From Dechloromonas sp. H13 (GTDB taxonomy: Bacteria > Pseudomonadota > Gammaproteobacteria > Burkholderiales > Rhodocyclaceae): a stretch of DNA of 64,000 nucleotides. Positions 25,843-39,343 of this stretch are shown piece by piece (position 1 is the first letter of the stretch; each line of letters starts with the position of its first letter). The notes beneath the pieces are model-generated. The model did no database searches. It saw nothing but the letters and a program-made list of their open reading frames with translations, and was not told the origin of the DNA. A program made the position numbers and the translations under genes. The stretch lies in the NCBI RefSeq assembly GCF_009469615.1, contig NZ_SSXX01000002.1:547001-611000 (forward strand), in the 5' to 3' direction.

Positions 25843-27000
25843 GTGTCGTTGCTGCCCTCATTTACTCCCGCCATTCTCGCCCTCGCCGACGGGACGGTTT
25901 TCAAGGGGCAATCCATCGGCGCAGACGGCGTGACCAGCGGCGAGGTGGTATTCAACACCGCGATGTCCGGCTATCAGGAAATCCTGACCGATCCCTCCTA
26001 CTGCCGCCAGATCGTCACGCTGACCTATCCCCACATTGGCAATACCGGGTGCAATGCGGAGGATTTCGAATCCGACGCCAACTACGCCGCCGGCCTGGTC
26101 ATTCGCGACCTGCCGCAGGTCGCTTCCAGCTGGCGCAGCGAGGGCGACCTGTCGTCCTACCTGAAGAAGCATGGCATCGTCGCCATCGCCGGTATCGATA
26201 CGCGCAAGCTGACCCGGATCCTGCGCGAAAAGGGCGCCCAGGCCGGGTGCATCCTGGCCGGCGAGGTCGATGAGGCGAAGGCGCTGGCGCTGGCCAGGTC
26301 TTTCCCCGGACTGGCAGGCATGGATCTGGCCAAGGTGGTTTCGGCCAAGGCAGGCTATGCCTGGACCGAGGCCGAGTGGACGCTGAAGGGCTACAGGCAG
26401 CGCAGCGAAGAACGTTTCCATGTTGTCGCCTACGACTTCGGTGTCAAGCGCAACATCCTGCGCATGTTGGCCGAGCGCGGCTGCCGCCTGACCGTGGTGC
26501 CGGCCCAGACGCCGGCCGCCGACGCGCTGGCGATGAATCCGGACGGCATCTTCCTGTCGAACGGCCCTGGCGACCCGGAGCCGTGCGATTACGCCATCGC
26601 GGCGATTCGCGAATTCCTGGCGAGCGGCAAGCCGGTCTTCGGCATCTGTCTCGGTCATCAGCTGCTGGCCCTGGCTTCGGGGGCGCGGACGGTCAAGATG
26701 AAGTTCGGTCACCATGGTGCCAATCATCCGGTCAAGGACTTGGATAGCGGCCAGGTGTTGATCACCAGCCAGAACCACGGCTTCGCTGCCGATGCCGACT
26801 CGCTGCCGGCCAATGTCCGGGTAACGCACGTTTCGCTGTTCGATGGTTCGCTGCAGGGGATCGCCCGCACCGACGTGCCGGCCTTCTCCTTCCAGGGGCA
26901 CCCGGAAGCGAGCCCGGGGCCGCACGACGTTGCCTACCTGTTCGACCGCTTCATCGACACCATGACGCGCGGCGTGGCTGCGCTCAACAACGCGCAATAA
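25843..27000 (+). CDS. carA: Carbamoyl-phosphate synthase small chain
   Basis: Glutaminase subunit that feeds ammonia to CarB for arginine and pyrimidine synthesis. The 385-residue protein has the CarA N-terminal domain and a class I glutamine amidotransferase with the nucleophile in FGICLGHQ and the catalytic His in [12 protein letters not shown] favour GTG 25843, because AGGAGA (25830-25835) sits seven bases before it and the family begins near [12 protein letters not shown]. An in-frame ATG at 25810 just after the leader hairpin has no clear ribosome site. Confidence 0.93.
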   Translation: MSLLPSFTPAILALADGTVFKGQSIGADGVTSGEVVFNTAMSGYQEILTDPSYCRQIVTLTYPHIGNTGCNAEDFESDANYAAGLVIRDLPQVASSWRSEGDLSSYLKKHGIVAIAGIDTRKLTRILREKGAQAGCILAGEVDEAKALALARSFPGLAGMDLAKVVSAKAGYAWTEAEWTLKGYRQRSEERFHVVAYDFGVKRNILRMLAERGCRLTVVPAQTPAADALAMNPDGIFLSNGPGDPEPCDYAIAAIREFLASGKPVFGICLGHQLLALASGARTVKMKFGHHGANHPVKDLDSGQVLITSQNHGFAADADSLPANVRVTHVSLFDGSLQGIARTDVPAFSFQGHPEASPGPHDVAYLFDRFIDTMTRGVAALNNAQ

Positions 27001-27027
27001 GCAGCGGCACTCAGAGAGATACACAAG

Positions 27028-30234
<3,207 letters not shown>

Positions 30235-30245
30235 GACCAATCCAA

Positions 30246-30287
30246 GCCGCCGGGTCGCTCCGCAAGGGCGCCGGCGGTTTGCTTTTG
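30246..30287 (+). terminator. Hairpin between carB and greA
   Basis: Stem GCCGCCGG / CCGGCGGT around a long internal loop, followed by TTTGCTTTT. It is probably a partial terminator after carB; greA begins 13 bp later. Confidence 0.45.
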
Positions 30288-30299
30288 CTGGAATAGAAA

Positions 30300-30776
30300 A
30301 TGAGTAAAGTTCCGCTGACCGTGGCCGGTGCCGAAAAATTGCGCGCAGAACTGCAGCGCCTGAAGACGATCGAGCGACCGAACGTCATCGCGGCGATCGC
30401 CGAGGCGCGTTCGCACGGCGACCTTTCGGAAAATGCCGAATACGATGCCGCCAAGGAGCGTCAGGCCTTCGTCGAAGGGCGCATCCAGGAGGTCGAGGGC
30501 AAGTTGTCGAACGCCCAGATCATCGACCCCAAGCTGCTCGATGCCGATGGTCGTTGTGTCTTCGGTGCCACGGTGGAGATCGAGGACCAGGATTCCGGCG
30601 ATGCCGTGATCTACCAGATCGTCGGCGAGGATGAGGCCGACATCAGGAACGGCAAGCTGTCCGTCGCTTCGCCTATGGCGCGGGCGCTGATCGGCAAGTA
30701 TGCTGGCGATATCGCCCAGGTCCAGGCGCCGGGCGGCCTTCGGGAATACGAAATCATCGACGTGCGTTACGAGTAG
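30300..30776 (+). CDS. greA: Transcription elongation factor GreA
   Basis: A 158-residue factor that rescues backtracked RNA polymerase by stimulating transcript cleavage. The N-terminal coiled coil carries the acidic tip in [15 protein letters not shown], and the C-terminal FKBP-like domain ends in [14 protein letters not shown]. Length equals E. coli GreA. carB-greA is a common betaproteobacterial order. Confidence 0.96.
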   Translation: MSKVPLTVAGAEKLRAELQRLKTIERPNVIAAIAEARSHGDLSENAEYDAAKERQAFVEGRIQEVEGKLSNAQIIDPKLLDADGRCVFGATVEIEDQDSGDAVIYQIVGEDEADIRNGKLSVASPMARALIGKYAGDIAQVQAPGGLREYEIIDVRYE

Positions 30777-30782
30777 GCAGCG

Positions 30783-31244
30783 TTGCGCAAGCTTTCCGAG
30801 GCCCTGTACCTGGCGGTCGTCACCCTTTGGGTGGGCGGGATGTGGGCGATCGGCTACATCGTGGCGCCCGTGCTGTTCGCCAGCTTGGGCGATCGCCAGT
30901 TGGCGGGCCTGGTCGCCGGCAGGCTGTTCGCGCTGCTCGGCTGGATAGGCCTCGGCAGCGCCGTCTACCTGCTGGCCTTTCTGGTCTTGCGCAACGGCAG
31001 CCAGGTATTCGGGCGTGCCGTCTTCTGGCTGGTGATGGTCATGGCGGCGCTGACGGCGGCCAGCCAGTTCGGCATCCAGCCGCTGATGGCGCAACTGAAG
31101 GCCGATGCCTTGCCGCGGGAGGTGATGGAGAGCGTGCTGCGCGACCGCTTTGCCGCGTGGCACGGCATTTCGAGCATCCTCTACCTGGTGCAGAGTCTGC
31201 TCGGGCTGTGGCTGGTCGTCTGGAGCAGCCGGGGGCTGAAGTGA
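30783..31244 (+). CDS. DUF4149 membrane protein
   Basis: A 153-residue protein with four hydrophobic segments (about 8-30, 45-68, 78-98, 130-148) and the GGMWAIGYIVAPVLF motif of the DUF4149 family. No enzyme motif; function unknown. The start is a TTG six bases after the greA stop, with the weak ribosome site GTAGG, and no better in-frame start is present. In relatives this gene lies between greA and yhbY, as here. Its stop abuts the yhbY stop in TGATCA. Confidence 0.8.
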   Translation: MRKLSEALYLAVVTLWVGGMWAIGYIVAPVLFASLGDRQLAGLVAGRLFALLGWIGLGSAVYLLAFLVLRNGSQVFGRAVFWLVMVMAALTAASQFGIQPLMAQLKADALPREVMESVLRDRFAAWHGISSILYLVQSLLGLWLVVWSSRGLK

Positions 31245-31607
31245 TCAGCCCTGGAAGCTGCGCTTGGTCTTGCGCGGTGCGCTGGCCGGGCGCCCGGTTT
31301 TTGGGCTTTTCAGGGCGTTGACCGCAGCAGCCTTGGCTGGCGCGGGACGATAGACCACCAGCAGCTTGCCGATGTGCTGAACGGCCGCGGCGCCAAGCGT
31401 GGCGCAGATCTGTTCGAGGTAGGCGAGGCGGTTTTCCCGGCTATCGCCATAGACGCGAATCTTGATCAGTTCGTGCGCCGACAGATTCACCTCGATCTCC
31501 TTGAGGACCGCCTCGGTGAGTCCGTTCTCGGCGATCGAGACGACGGGGTTGAGGTTGTGGGCACGGGCACGCAGTTCGCGGCGCTCGACAGACGATAATT
31601 GCAGCAT
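31245..31607 (-). CDS. yhbY: YhbY family RNA-binding protein
   Basis: A 120-residue protein with one CRM (CRS1-YhbY) domain over about residues 1-95, including ANGL-like AENGLTEAVLKEI and LIKIRVYG. E. coli YhbY associates with pre-50S ribosomes. The C-terminal tail is basic and Pro/Ala-rich and is partly encoded by repeat copy 9 read backwards. I chose the ATG at 31607 (MLQLSSVERREL) with AAAGG upstream. Divergent from rlmE, another ribosome maturation gene. Confidence 0.9.
   Translation of the reverse strand: MLQLSSVERRELRARAHNLNPVVSIAENGLTEAVLKEIEVNLSAHELIKIRVYGDSRENRLAYLEQICATLGAAAVQHIGKLLVVYRPAPAKAAAVNALKSPKTGRPASAPRKTKRSFQG
31294..31330 (+). repeat. Dispersed repeat copy 9, yhbY 3' part
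   Basis: CCGGTTTTTGGGCTTTTCAGGGC then core GTTGACCGCAGCAG at 31317-31330. It is antisense to the yhbY tail and runs toward the yhbY start. Confidence 0.75.
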
Positions 31608-31639
31608 CGGTAAACCTTTCAAAAACGGCATTTTAGCGA

Positions 31640-32257
31640 ATGAAAAGAACCAGAACCAGCAAGGCGTGGATGCGGGAGCATCTCAATGACCCGTATGTGC
31701 AGCTCGCCCGTAAGGAGGGCTGGCGTTCGCGGGCCGCTTTCAAGCTGATGGAGATGGACGAAAAGGACCGGCTGCTCAAGCGCGGCGAGGTGGTGGTCGA
31801 CCTCGGGGCGACGCCGGGCGGCTGGTCGCAGGTGGCGGTCAAGCGGGTCGGCGACGGCGGCTTGGTGCTGGCGCTCGATCTGCTGGAGATGGAGCCGATT
31901 CATGGCGTCGAGTTCATCCAGGGTGATTTTCGCGAGGACGATGTGCTGCGGACGCTCGAAGAAAAACTGGGCGGGCGTCAGGTCGGCCTTGTAATGTCCG
32001 ACATGGCCCCCAATATGTCCGGTGTACCGCTCGTCGATCAGGCGCGGGTCATGTACCTCGCGGAACTGGGCCTCGAGTTTTCCAAAGCCCATCTGAAACC
32101 GGATGGTGCTTTTCTGGTCAAAGTTTTTCAGGGAACGGATTACGAAAGCTTTCTTCGTTCCATGCGCGAAGCGTTCAGGACGGTTGCCGTGCGCAAGCCC
32201 GATGCATCGCGCGATCGGAGTGCCGAGCTTTATTTGCTCGGGCGTGTATTGCGTTGA
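31640..32257 (+). CDS. rlmE: 23S rRNA 2'-O-methyltransferase RlmE
   Basis: A 205-residue methyltransferase (FtsJ/RrmJ) that methylates U2552 of 23S rRNA. SAM-binding [13 protein letters not shown], the DMAPNMSG motif, and K-D-K-E-type catalytic positions are visible, with [15 protein letters not shown] at the N-terminus. In many proteobacteria it precedes ftsH, as here (55-bp gap), and both are heat-shock genes in E. coli. Confidence 0.95.
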   Translation: MKRTRTSKAWMREHLNDPYVQLARKEGWRSRAAFKLMEMDEKDRLLKRGEVVVDLGATPGGWSQVAVKRVGDGGLVLALDLLEMEPIHGVEFIQGDFREDDVLRTLEEKLGGRQVGLVMSDMAPNMSGVPLVDQARVMYLAELGLEFSKAHLKPDGAFLVKVFQGTDYESFLRSMREAFRTVAVRKPDASRDRSAELYLLGRVLR

Positions 32258-32312
32258 AAGTTATGTATAAAATGGCGTTTTTATCGCTCGACGCTGTAGA
32301 AGGAGAGCAAGC

Positions 32313-34193
32313 TTGAACAACATGTTCAAAAACCTCGCAATCTGGCTGGTCATCGGACTCGTGCTGATGACCGTGTTCAATCAGTTCAACACCCGCCAGG
32401 TGGCGCAGGGTTCGATGGAATATTCGCAGTTCCTCGAAGAGGTCAAGCAGGGCCACATCAACAAGGTCGTCATCGAGGGTCGCACGCTGAAGGCGACGAC
32501 CACCGACGGCAAGCGCATTACTTCCTACGCGCCGCCCGACCTGTGGCTGGTTTCCGACCTGCTGAAGAACGGCGTCAAGATCGAGGCCAAGCCGGAAGAG
32601 GAGCCCTCCTTCCTGATGAACATCTTCGTCAGTTGGTTCCCGATGCTGCTGCTGATCGGCGTCTGGGTCTTCTTCATGCGCCAGATGCAGGGCGGCGGCA
32701 AGGGCGGCGCCTTCTCCTTCGGCAAGTCGCGCGCCCGGATGACCGATGAGGCGCAGAACACGATCACCTTCGTCGACGTCGCCGGTTGCGACGAGGCCAA
32801 GGAAGAGGTGCAGGAACTGGTCGACTTCCTGCGTGACCCGTCCAAGTTCCAGAAACTCGGCGGCCGCATTCCCAAGGGCGTGCTGATGGTCGGTAACCCG
32901 GGCACCGGCAAGACCCTGCTCGCCAAGGCCATCGCCGGCGAAGCCAAGGTGCCGTTCTTCAGCATTTCCGGTTCGGATTTCGTCGAGATGTTCGTCGGCG
33001 TCGGTGCCGCCCGCGTCCGCGACATGTTCGAGAACGCCAAGAAGCACGCGCCGTGCATCATCTTCATCGACGAAATCGACGCGGTCGGCCGCCATCGCGG
33101 TGCCGGCCTCGGCGGTGGCAACGACGAGCGCGAGCAGACGCTGAACCAGCTGCTGGTCGAGATGGACGGCTTCGAGGGTCATGCCGGCATCATCGTCATT
33201 GCCGCGACCAACCGTCCCGACATTCTCGACCCGGCGCTGCTGCGTCCGGGCCGTTTCGACCGCCAGGTCGTCGTGCCGTTGCCGGACATCCGCGGCCGCG
33301 AGGAAATCCTCAAGGTGCATATGCGCAAGATCCCGATGTCGGGCGACGTCAAGGCCGACATCATCGCCCGCGGCACGCCGGGATTCTCCGGTGCCGACCT
33401 GGCCAATCTGGTGAACGAGGCCGCCCTGTTCGCGGCGCGCGGCAACAAGCGCCTGGTGGACATGGAGGATTTCGAGAAGGCCAAGGACAAGATCATGATG
33501 GGCGCCGAGCGCCGCAGCATGGTCATGTCCGAGGAAGAGAAGCGCAATACCGCCTACCATGAATCCGGGCATGCCGTGGTCGCCAAGCTGGTCCCGAAAT
33601 CAGACCCGGTGCACAAGGTGACGATCATCCCGCGCGGCCGTGCCTTGGGCCTCACCATGCAGTTGCCCGAGCAGGATCGTTACGCCTACGACCGCACCTA
33701 TCTGATGAGCCGCATCGCGGTGCTGTTTGGCGGCCGGATCGCGGAAGAGCTGTTCATGAACCAGATGACCACCGGTGCTTCCAACGATTTCGAGCGGGCC
33801 ACCTCGATGGCGCGCGACATGGTGACGCGCTACGGCATGTCCGATCTCGGCGTGATGGTCTATGGCGAGAACGAGGGCGAGGTCTTCCTCGGCCGTTCGG
33901 TGACGCAGCACAAGAACGTGTCCGAGGCGACGATGCAGAAGGTGGATGCCGAAATCGGGCGCATCATCGACCAGCAATATGCGCTTGCGCGCAAGCTGCT
34001 GGAAGAAAACCGTGACAAGGTGGAGGCGATGACCCAGGCATTGCTCGAATGGGAAACCATCGACGCCGAGCAGATCGATGACATCATGGCCGGCCGGCCG
34101 CCGCGTCCGCCGAAGCCGACGCAGAGCACGCCGCGTGCCTCGACCCCGAGCGACTCGCCGGGCGCCGAGCCGAGCGCGCCGGCAACCGCCTGA
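32313..34193 (+). CDS. ftsH: ATP-dependent zinc metalloprotease FtsH
   Basis: A 626-residue membrane-anchored AAA+ protease that degrades misfolded membrane proteins and regulators such as sigma-32 and LpxC. Two transmembrane helices (about 5-25 and 100-122) flank a periplasmic domain; then Walker A GNPGTGKT (194-201), the SRH, and zinc site HESGH (416-420). I chose TTG 32313 because AGGAGAG lies five bases upstream and the next ATG (32322) would be 14 bases away. The tail is Pro/Ser-rich. Ends at a strong terminator. Confidence 0.96.
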   Translation: MNNMFKNLAIWLVIGLVLMTVFNQFNTRQVAQGSMEYSQFLEEVKQGHINKVVIEGRTLKATTTDGKRITSYAPPDLWLVSDLLKNGVKIEAKPEEEPSFLMNIFVSWFPMLLLIGVWVFFMRQMQGGGKGGAFSFGKSRARMTDEAQNTITFVDVAGCDEAKEEVQELVDFLRDPSKFQKLGGRIPKGVLMVGNPGTGKTLLAKAIAGEAKVPFFSISGSDFVEMFVGVGAARVRDMFENAKKHAPCIIFIDEIDAVGRHRGAGLGGGNDEREQTLNQLLVEMDGFEGHAGIIVIAATNRPDILDPALLRPGRFDRQVVVPLPDIRGREEILKVHMRKIPMSGDVKADIIARGTPGFSGADLANLVNEAALFAARGNKRLVDMEDFEKAKDKIMMGAERRSMVMSEEEKRNTAYHESGHAVVAKLVPKSDPVHKVTIIPRGRALGLTMQLPEQDRYAYDRTYLMSRIAVLFGGRIAEELFMNQMTTGASNDFERATSMARDMVTRYGMSDLGVMVYGENEGEVFLGRSVTQHKNVSEATMQKVDAEIGRIIDQQYALARKLLEENRDKVEAMTQALLEWETIDAEQIDDIMAGRPPRPPKPTQSTPRASTPSDSPGAEPSAPATA

Positions 34194-34210
34194 CCAAGGT
34201 CTTTCATTGC

Positions 34211-34244
34211 AAGCCGGGAGTTCTCTCCCGGCTTTTCCTTTTTT
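34211..34244 (+). terminator. Terminator after ftsH
   Basis: Stem AAGCCGGGAG / CTCCCGGCTT with a TTCT loop, followed by TTCCTTTTTT. The folP ATG begins three bases after the T-run. Confidence 0.85.
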
Positions 34245-34247
34245 GCC

Positions 34248-35087
34248 ATGAGCATTCTTCATTGCGGCCGCTACAGGCTGCCACTCGATCGCCCGCTTGT
34301 CATGGGCATCGTCAATCTCACGCCGGATTCATTGTCGGGCGACGGAACGGGATCGGATGTCGGTCGCGCCATCGAACATGCCCGTCACCAGCTCGATGCC
34401 GGCGCCGACATTCTCGATATCGGTGCCGAATCGTCACGCCCCGGGGCGATTCCGACGCCGGAGGCTGAAGAATTGCGTCGGCTGATCCCGGTGCTCCGCG
34501 AAATTGCCGCCTGGAATGTGCCGGTTTCCGTCGATACCTACAAACCGGCTGTCATGCGTGCCGCGCTCGATGCGGGGGCGGCCATGATCAACGATATCAC
34601 CGCGCTTGGCCATCCTGGCGCCCTCGAAGCGGTTGCTGCAGGTGATTGTGCTGTCTGCCTGATGCACATGTCCGGCGAGCCGGGAACGATGCAGCAGGCG
34701 CCGCACTACGACGACGTGGTGGGCGAGGTGCGGGAATTTCTCGCCACGCGAGTGGCGCGCTGCCAAGCCGCGGGGATCGCCGATGATCGCCTGGTGCTCG
34801 ACCCGGGGTTCGGCTTCGGCAAAACGCTGGCGCACAATTTGGCCCTGTTTCGGGCGTTGACCGCAACCGGCAGCCACCAGCTGCCGTTGCTCGTCGGCGT
34901 CTCGCGGAAATCCATGCTGGGAGCCATTACCGGCCGGCCGGTCGAGCAGCGTCTGGCGGCCAGCGTTTCCGCCGCGCTGCTGGCGGTGCAGAAAGGTGCG
35001 AAAATATTGCGCGTGCATGACGTCGCGGAAACAAGGGATGCGCTGGCGGTGCTGGCGGCCATGGAACAGGGAGTGGAACAGCAATGA
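34248..35087 (+). CDS. folP: Dihydropteroate synthase
   Basis: A 279-residue TIM-barrel enzyme of folate synthesis and the sulfonamide target. Seen: [16 protein letters not shown] (the more usual form is TPDSFSDGG), [20 protein letters not shown], and [10 protein letters not shown]. The ATG at 34248 fits the family but has no recognisable ribosome site and directly follows the ftsH terminator. Residues around 197-207 are encoded by repeat copy 10. Overlaps glmM by four bases (ATGA); ftsH-folP-glmM is a conserved order. Confidence 0.94.
   Translation: MSILHCGRYRLPLDRPLVMGIVNLTPDSLSGDGTGSDVGRAIEHARHQLDAGADILDIGAESSRPGAIPTPEAEELRRLIPVLREIAAWNVPVSVDTYKPAVMRAALDAGAAMINDITALGHPGALEAVAAGDCAVCLMHMSGEPGTMQQAPHYDDVVGEVREFLATRVARCQAAGIADDRLVLDPGFGFGKTLAHNLALFRALTATGSHQLPLLVGVSRKSMLGAITGRPVEQRLAASVSAALLAVQKGAKILRVHDVAETRDALAVLAAMEQGVEQQ
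34834..34869 (+). repeat. Dispersed repeat copy 10, inside folP
   Basis: ACAATTTGGCCCTGTTTCGGGC then core GTTGACCGCAACCG at 34856-34869, with a GCCC/GGGC hairpin. Translated as [12 protein letters not shown], which still fits the family. Confidence 0.75.
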
Positions 35088-36436
35088 GCAGAAAATATTT
35101 CGGCACTGACGGTGTGCGGGGTCGGGTCGGTCAGGCGCCGATAACCCCCGATTTCGTGATGCGCCTCGGCTATGCGGCGGGCAAGGCGCTGCTGGGGCAG
35201 ACCGCCATGCCGGACGGCGAGCGGCCATCGGTTCTGATCGGCAAGGACACGCGGCTTTCCGGGTACATGCTCGAATCCGCGCTGGAGGCGGGTTTTTCGG
35301 CAGCCGGGGTCGACGTCTGCCTGGTAGGGCCGATGCCGACGCCGGCGGTGGCCTATCTGACGAGGGCGCTGCGTCTGCAGGCCGGGATCGTCATCTCAGC
35401 CTCGCACAATCCCTATTACGATAATGGAATTAAGTTCTTCTCGGCCCAGGGCACCAAGTTGCCCGACGAGGTCGAGCTTGCCATCGAGCAGGGAATCGAC
35501 CAGCCGATGGGTTGCGTGCCGGCTGCCGAACTCGGGCGCGCCAGGCGGATCGACGATGCGCGCGGCCGCTATATCGAATTCTGCAAGAGCACCTTTCCCA
35601 ACGATCTCGATCTGCGCGGCCTCAAGATCGTGGTCGATTGTGCGCATGGGGCAGCCTATCACACGGCGCCGAACGTCTTCCACGAGCTTGGCGCGGAAGT
35701 CGTGACGATCGGCTCGCAGCCCAATGGCCTGAACATCAACGACGGGTTCGGGGCGACGGCCCCCAAGGCCTTGTGCGACGCGGTCTTGGCGCACCGGGCC
35801 GACCTCGGCATCGCCCTCGACGGTGACGCCGACCGCCTCCAGATGGTCGATGCCGGCGGCAGGCTCTACGACGGTGACCAGTTGCTCTATGCGATCGTGC
35901 GCAGTCGGGCGCGCCATGGGCAGGTGAAGGGCGTCGTCGGCACCTTGATGACCAATCTGGCCCTGGAGCATGCCCTGGGCAAGATGGATATTCCCTTCGC
36001 GCGCGCGGCGGTTGGCGACCGCTACGTGGTCGAAATGCTGCATGAAAAAGGCTGGCTGTTCGGCGGCGAGAACTCGGGGCATATCCTTGCCCTCGATCGT
36101 CATACGACAGGCGACGGCATCGTTGCGGCGCTGCAGGTGCTTGCGGCGCTCAGGGAGGCGGGTGGCGACCTCGCCGGCCTGCTTGGCGACTTGCGCCTCT
36201 ACCCGCAGAAGCTGATCAATGTTCCTCTGGCGCGGGGTTTTCCATGGCGGGACGATGTCTCGATTCAGCGCGGACTCGGCGACGTCGAGGCGCGTATCGC
36301 CGGGCGTGGACGGGTATTGCTCCGCGCCTCCGGCACCGAGCCGCTGTTGCGGGTGATGGTGGAGGGGGAAGACCCGAAGGAGGTCCTGGCGGCGGCTGAG
36401 GAACTGGCTGCAGTGGTGCGCGAGGCGGCGCAGTGA
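35084..36436 (+). CDS. glmM: Phosphoglucosamine mutase
   Basis: A 450-residue alpha-D-phosphohexomutase converting glucosamine-6-phosphate to glucosamine-1-phosphate for peptidoglycan and LPS. The phospho-serine loop is [12 protein letters not shown] with S107, the metal loop DGDADR, and the sugar loop GGENSGH. Length 450 versus 445 in E. coli. Start overlaps the folP stop, so translation is coupled. Confidence 0.97.
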   Translation: MSRKYFGTDGVRGRVGQAPITPDFVMRLGYAAGKALLGQTAMPDGERPSVLIGKDTRLSGYMLESALEAGFSAAGVDVCLVGPMPTPAVAYLTRALRLQAGIVISASHNPYYDNGIKFFSAQGTKLPDEVELAIEQGIDQPMGCVPAAELGRARRIDDARGRYIEFCKSTFPNDLDLRGLKIVVDCAHGAAYHTAPNVFHELGAEVVTIGSQPNGLNINDGFGATAPKALCDAVLAHRADLGIALDGDADRLQMVDAGGRLYDGDQLLYAIVRSRARHGQVKGVVGTLMTNLALEHALGKMDIPFARAAVGDRYVVEMLHEKGWLFGGENSGHILALDRHTTGDGIVAALQVLAALREAGGDLAGLLGDLRLYPQKLINVPLARGFPWRDDVSIQRGLGDVEARIAGRGRVLLRASGTEPLLRVMVEGEDPKEVLAAAEELAAVVREAAQ

Positions 36437-36459
36437 AGTGGTATTAATCCCTTTGATTC

Positions 36460-36489
36460 TTGACCGCAAAACCTGCCGGCCGCTATAAT
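36460..36489 (+). promoter_or_regulatory. Sigma-70 promoter of tpiA-secG
   Basis: TTGACC (36460-36465), 18-base spacer, TATAAT (36484-36489), the best promoter match in the window. The -35 continues as TTGACCGCAAAACC, resembling the core of the dispersed repeat without its upstream half. Confidence 0.75.
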
Positions 36490-36523
36490 CCTCGGGTTTT
36501 TTGCCAACGGAATGGCCTGTCAC

Positions 36524-37273
36524 ATGCGCAAGAAGCTCGTTGCTGGAAACTGGAAAATGCACGGCAGCCTCCAGGCCAATGCAGCTTTGCTCGAACGCCT
36601 GAAGGCGGGAATGCCGGGGCTTCAGTGCGAAGTGGCGGTGTGTGCGCCGTTTCCCTATCTGGCACAGCTTCAGGCGCTGCTGGCGAGTACGCAGGTGCGC
36701 TGGGGGGCGCAGTCGGTAAGTGAACATGTGTCCGGTGCCTATACCGGAGAGGTGTCGGCTGCGATGCTCTGCGAGTTCGGTTGTCGCTACGTACTGGTCG
36801 GGCATTCGGAGCGGCGCAGTCTGTTTGGTGAAAGCGATGCGGTCGTCGCGGCCAAGTTCGTGGCTGCCCGCGAGGTTGGCCTGGTGCCGATCCTCTGCCT
36901 GGGAGAAACCCTGGCGGAGCGAGAGGCGGGAGCAACGGCTGCGGTTGTTTCGCGGCAGTTGGACGCAGTGATCGATCGTGCCGGCGTTGCTGCTCTGGCT
37001 TCGGCGGTTGTCGCATACGAACCGGTCTGGGCGATAGGAACAGGTGTGACGGCGTCACCTGCCCAGGCGCAGGAGGTGCATGCGGCAATCCGGAAGCGGG
37101 TGGCTGATCTGGATGCGGGGTTGGCGGAAGGGCTGCGAATTTTGTACGGTGGTAGCGTAAAGCCGCAGAATGCGGCGGAATTGTTTGCGCAGGACGATAT
37201 CGATGGCGGTTTGATCGGTGGGGCTGCGCTGGTTGCGGATGATTTTCTTGCGATTTGCCAGGCGGCAGGTTGA
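36524..37273 (+). CDS. tpiA: Triosephosphate isomerase
   Basis: A 249-residue glycolytic enzyme interconverting dihydroxyacetone phosphate and glyceraldehyde-3-phosphate. NWKM with the active-site Lys near residue 10, GHSERR with the electrophilic His, [11 protein letters not shown] with the catalytic Glu, and YGGSVKP. I chose ATG 36524 ([12 protein letters not shown]); an ATG four codons upstream is possible. Own consensus promoter upstream; secG follows 12 bp later. Confidence 0.97.
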   Translation: MRKKLVAGNWKMHGSLQANAALLERLKAGMPGLQCEVAVCAPFPYLAQLQALLASTQVRWGAQSVSEHVSGAYTGEVSAAMLCEFGCRYVLVGHSERRSLFGESDAVVAAKFVAAREVGLVPILCLGETLAEREAGATAAVVSRQLDAVIDRAGVAALASAVVAYEPVWAIGTGVTASPAQAQEVHAAIRKRVADLDAGLAEGLRILYGGSVKPQNAAELFAQDDIDGGLIGGAALVADDFLAICQAAG

Positions 37274-37285
37274 TAGGCGTAAATA

Positions 37286-37657
37286 ATGAACTGGCTTTTT
37301 TCTCTTCTTCTCACTGTCCATATTCTCGTGGCGCTGGCCATCATCGGGCTTGTGCTGATGCAGCATGGCAAGGGGGCAGACATGGGTGCGGCTTTCGGTA
37401 GCGGTGCCTCGGGCAGTTTGTTCGGCGCGACCGGGTCGGCCAATTTTCTTAGTCGAACCACCGGCATTCTGGCGGCAGTGTTCTTCATCACGAGTCTCAG
37501 TCTTGCTTATGTGGCTTCGCACAAGCCAAAAACGACTGGCAGTGTGATGCAGGAAACGGTACAATCGCAGCCGGTTTCGCAGCCTGCGGCGATGGGTGGT
37601 GAGTCGCCTGTGGCGCCGGCGGATGCGGGTTCCAAGGCAAGGGATATTCCGAAGTGA
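37286..37657 (+). CDS. secG: Protein translocase subunit SecG
   Basis: A 123-residue inner-membrane subunit of SecYEG. Two membrane segments (about 2-22 and 52-74) flank the conserved loop LMQHGKGADMGAAFGSGASGSLFG. The tail is Pro/Ala-rich. tpiA-secG-tRNA-Leu-nuoA is a well-conserved order, so secG and the tRNA are probably on one primary transcript. Confidence 0.95.
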   Translation: MNWLFSLLLTVHILVALAIIGLVLMQHGKGADMGAAFGSGASGSLFGATGSANFLSRTTGILAAVFFITSLSLAYVASHKPKTTGSVMQETVQSQPVSQPAAMGGESPVAPADAGSKARDIPK

Positions 37658-37710
37658 CGCAAGGTGCCTTGCCCGGCATGAGTCCTCGCCGGGTGGGGTA
37701 AAGAAGCAGT

Positions 37711-37795
37711 GCCGACGTGGTGAAATTGGTAGACACGCTATCTTGAGGGGGTAGTGGCGCAAGCTGTGCGAGTTCGAGTCTCGCCGTCGGCACCA
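37711..37795 (+). tRNA. tRNA-Leu (anticodon GAG)
   Basis: An 85-base class II tRNA. Acceptor arms GCCGACG / CGTCGGC with encoded ACCA end; anticodon arm CTATC-TTGAGGG-GGTAG giving anticodon GAG (reads CUC and CUU); a long variable arm; T-arm GCGAG-TTCGAGT-CTCGC. It lies 53 bp after secG and 65 bp before nuoA, a position conserved in betaproteobacteria. Confidence 0.95.
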
Positions 37796-37860
37796 AAAAT
37801 GGGGGCAGTGGCTGCATAGCACGCTGTTTCGTACAAGAAACTGAATATTGGCGGCGGATC

Positions 37861-38232
37861 ATGGAAAACTACTTTCCAATCCTGATGTTCGTTCTCGTGG
37901 GGGTCGCGATCGGCGTTTTGCCCGTGGCGATGGGTTTTCTGCTCGCTCCCAGTCGACCGGATCCCGAAAAGCTCTCGCCCTACGAGTGCGGTTTCGAAGC
38001 ATTCGAAGATGCGCGCATGAAATTCGATGTGCGCTATTACCTGATAGCCATTCTCTTCATTCTGTTTGACCTGGAAATCGCCTTCCTTTTTCCGTGGGCG
38101 ACGATTTTCAAGGATATCGTCGCGGCCGAATCCATCAAGCTGTTCGGCTTTATCGAGATGCTGGTCTTTGTTGCTATCTTGGTCATTGGTTATGTCTATG
38201 CCTGGGCCAAGGGTGCTCTGGAATGGGAATAA
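37861..38232 (+). CDS. nuoA: NADH-quinone oxidoreductase subunit A
   Basis: First of 14 consecutive genes for respiratory complex I, which couples NADH oxidation by quinone to proton export. The 123-residue membrane subunit has three helices (about 7-30, 62-85, 95-115) and the conserved PYECGFE loop and [10 protein letters not shown] segment lying by the quinone channel. Upstream 65 bp separate it from tRNA-Leu; no strong promoter is visible there, so expression may depend partly on the upstream transcript. Confidence 0.97.
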   Translation: MENYFPILMFVLVGVAIGVLPVAMGFLLAPSRPDPEKLSPYECGFEAFEDARMKFDVRYYLIAILFILFDLEIAFLFPWATIFKDIVAAESIKLFGFIEMLVFVAILVIGYVYAWAKGALEWE

Positions 38233-38241
38233 GGCTCCGTC

Positions 38242-38718
38242 ATGGGTATTGAAGGCGTCCTGCAGGAAGGGTTTGTCACCACGACGGCTGACAAGCTGAT
38301 CAATTACATGCGCACCGGCTCGATGTGGCCGATGACCTTCGGTCTGGCGTGCTGCGCGGTCGAAATGATTCACGCCGGCTGCTCGCGCTATGACCTCGAC
38401 AGGTTTGGTGTCGTTTTCCGTCCCAGTCCGCGCCAGTCCGACGTGATGATCGTGGCCGGCACCCTGACCAACAAGATGGCACCGGCGCTACGCAAGGTGT
38501 ACGACCAGATGGCCGAGCCGCGCTGGGTGATCTCGATGGGTTCCTGTGCCAATGGTGGTGGCTACTATCACTATTCCTACTCCGTCGTGCGCGGTTGCGA
38601 TCGAATCGTGCCAGTGGATATCTACGTGCCGGGTTGCCCGCCGACCGCCGAGGCCCTGCTTTACGGCATCATCCAGTTGCAGAACAAGATTCGTCGCACC
38701 AATACCATCGCTCGTTAA
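38242..38718 (+). CDS. nuoB: NADH-quinone oxidoreductase subunit B
   Basis: A 158-residue subunit carrying the terminal cluster N2 that passes electrons to quinone. Ligands: tandem Cys in [19 protein letters not shown] and [10 protein letters not shown], the full set. Short soluble form as in other betaproteobacteria. Part of the nuoA-N operon, 9 bp after nuoA. Confidence 0.97.
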   Translation: MGIEGVLQEGFVTTTADKLINYMRTGSMWPMTFGLACCAVEMIHAGCSRYDLDRFGVVFRPSPRQSDVMIVAGTLTNKMAPALRKVYDQMAEPRWVISMGSCANGGGYYHYSYSVVRGCDRIVPVDIYVPGCPPTAEALLYGIIQLQNKIRRTNTIAR

Positions 38719-38737
38719 TTGCCAAGGCTGATCCGAT

Positions 38738-39343
38738 ATGTCTGCCAAGCTGGAAACGCTTAGCCAAAATCTGCAGAAGCACTTCGGTGACAAGTTGCAG
38801 TCCGTCAAGCTTGCGCTCGGTGAGTTGACCATCGAAGTTGCGCCCGCCGACTATCTGGCGGTGATGACCTCCCTGCGTGACGAGCCTGATCTGGGTTTTG
38901 CGGAGATCATAGATCTTTGTGGCGTCGATTATTCGACCTATGGCGATGGCGCCTGGACTGGTCGTCGCTTTGCTGCAGTTTCGCATTTGCTGTCGATTTC
39001 CAACAACTGGCGTTTGCGCGTTCGGGTTTTTGCCGAAGATGACGAATTTCCGTCGGTGGATTCCGTGACATGTGTGTGGACCAGCGCAAACTGGTTCGAG
39101 CGCGAAGCCTTCGACCTTTTTGGTATCGCCTTTGTCGGCCACGTCGACCTGCGTCGCATCCTCACCGATTACGGTTTCATCGGCCATCCTTTCCGCAAGG
39201 ATTTCCCGATTTCCGGCCATGTCGAAATGCGCTACGACCCGGATCAGGCTCGAGTTATCTACCAGCCGGTGACGATCGAGCCGCGCGAGAATACCCCGCG
39301 CATTGTGCGCGAAGATACCTACGGGGATCCTGCCCATGGCTGA
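38738..39343 (+). CDS. nuoC: NADH-quinone oxidoreductase subunit C
   Basis: A 201-residue soluble subunit (30-kDa type) of the connecting module, separate from NuoD rather than fused as in E. coli. Family motif [29 protein letters not shown] is clear by segments ([17 protein letters not shown]). Overlaps nuoD by eight bases. Confidence 0.96.
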   Translation: MSAKLETLSQNLQKHFGDKLQSVKLALGELTIEVAPADYLAVMTSLRDEPDLGFAEIIDLCGVDYSTYGDGAWTGRRFAAVSHLLSISNNWRLRVRVFAEDDEFPSVDSVTCVWTSANWFEREAFDLFGIAFVGHVDLRRILTDYGFIGHPFRKDFPISGHVEMRYDPDQARVIYQPVTIEPRENTPRIVREDTYGDPAHG

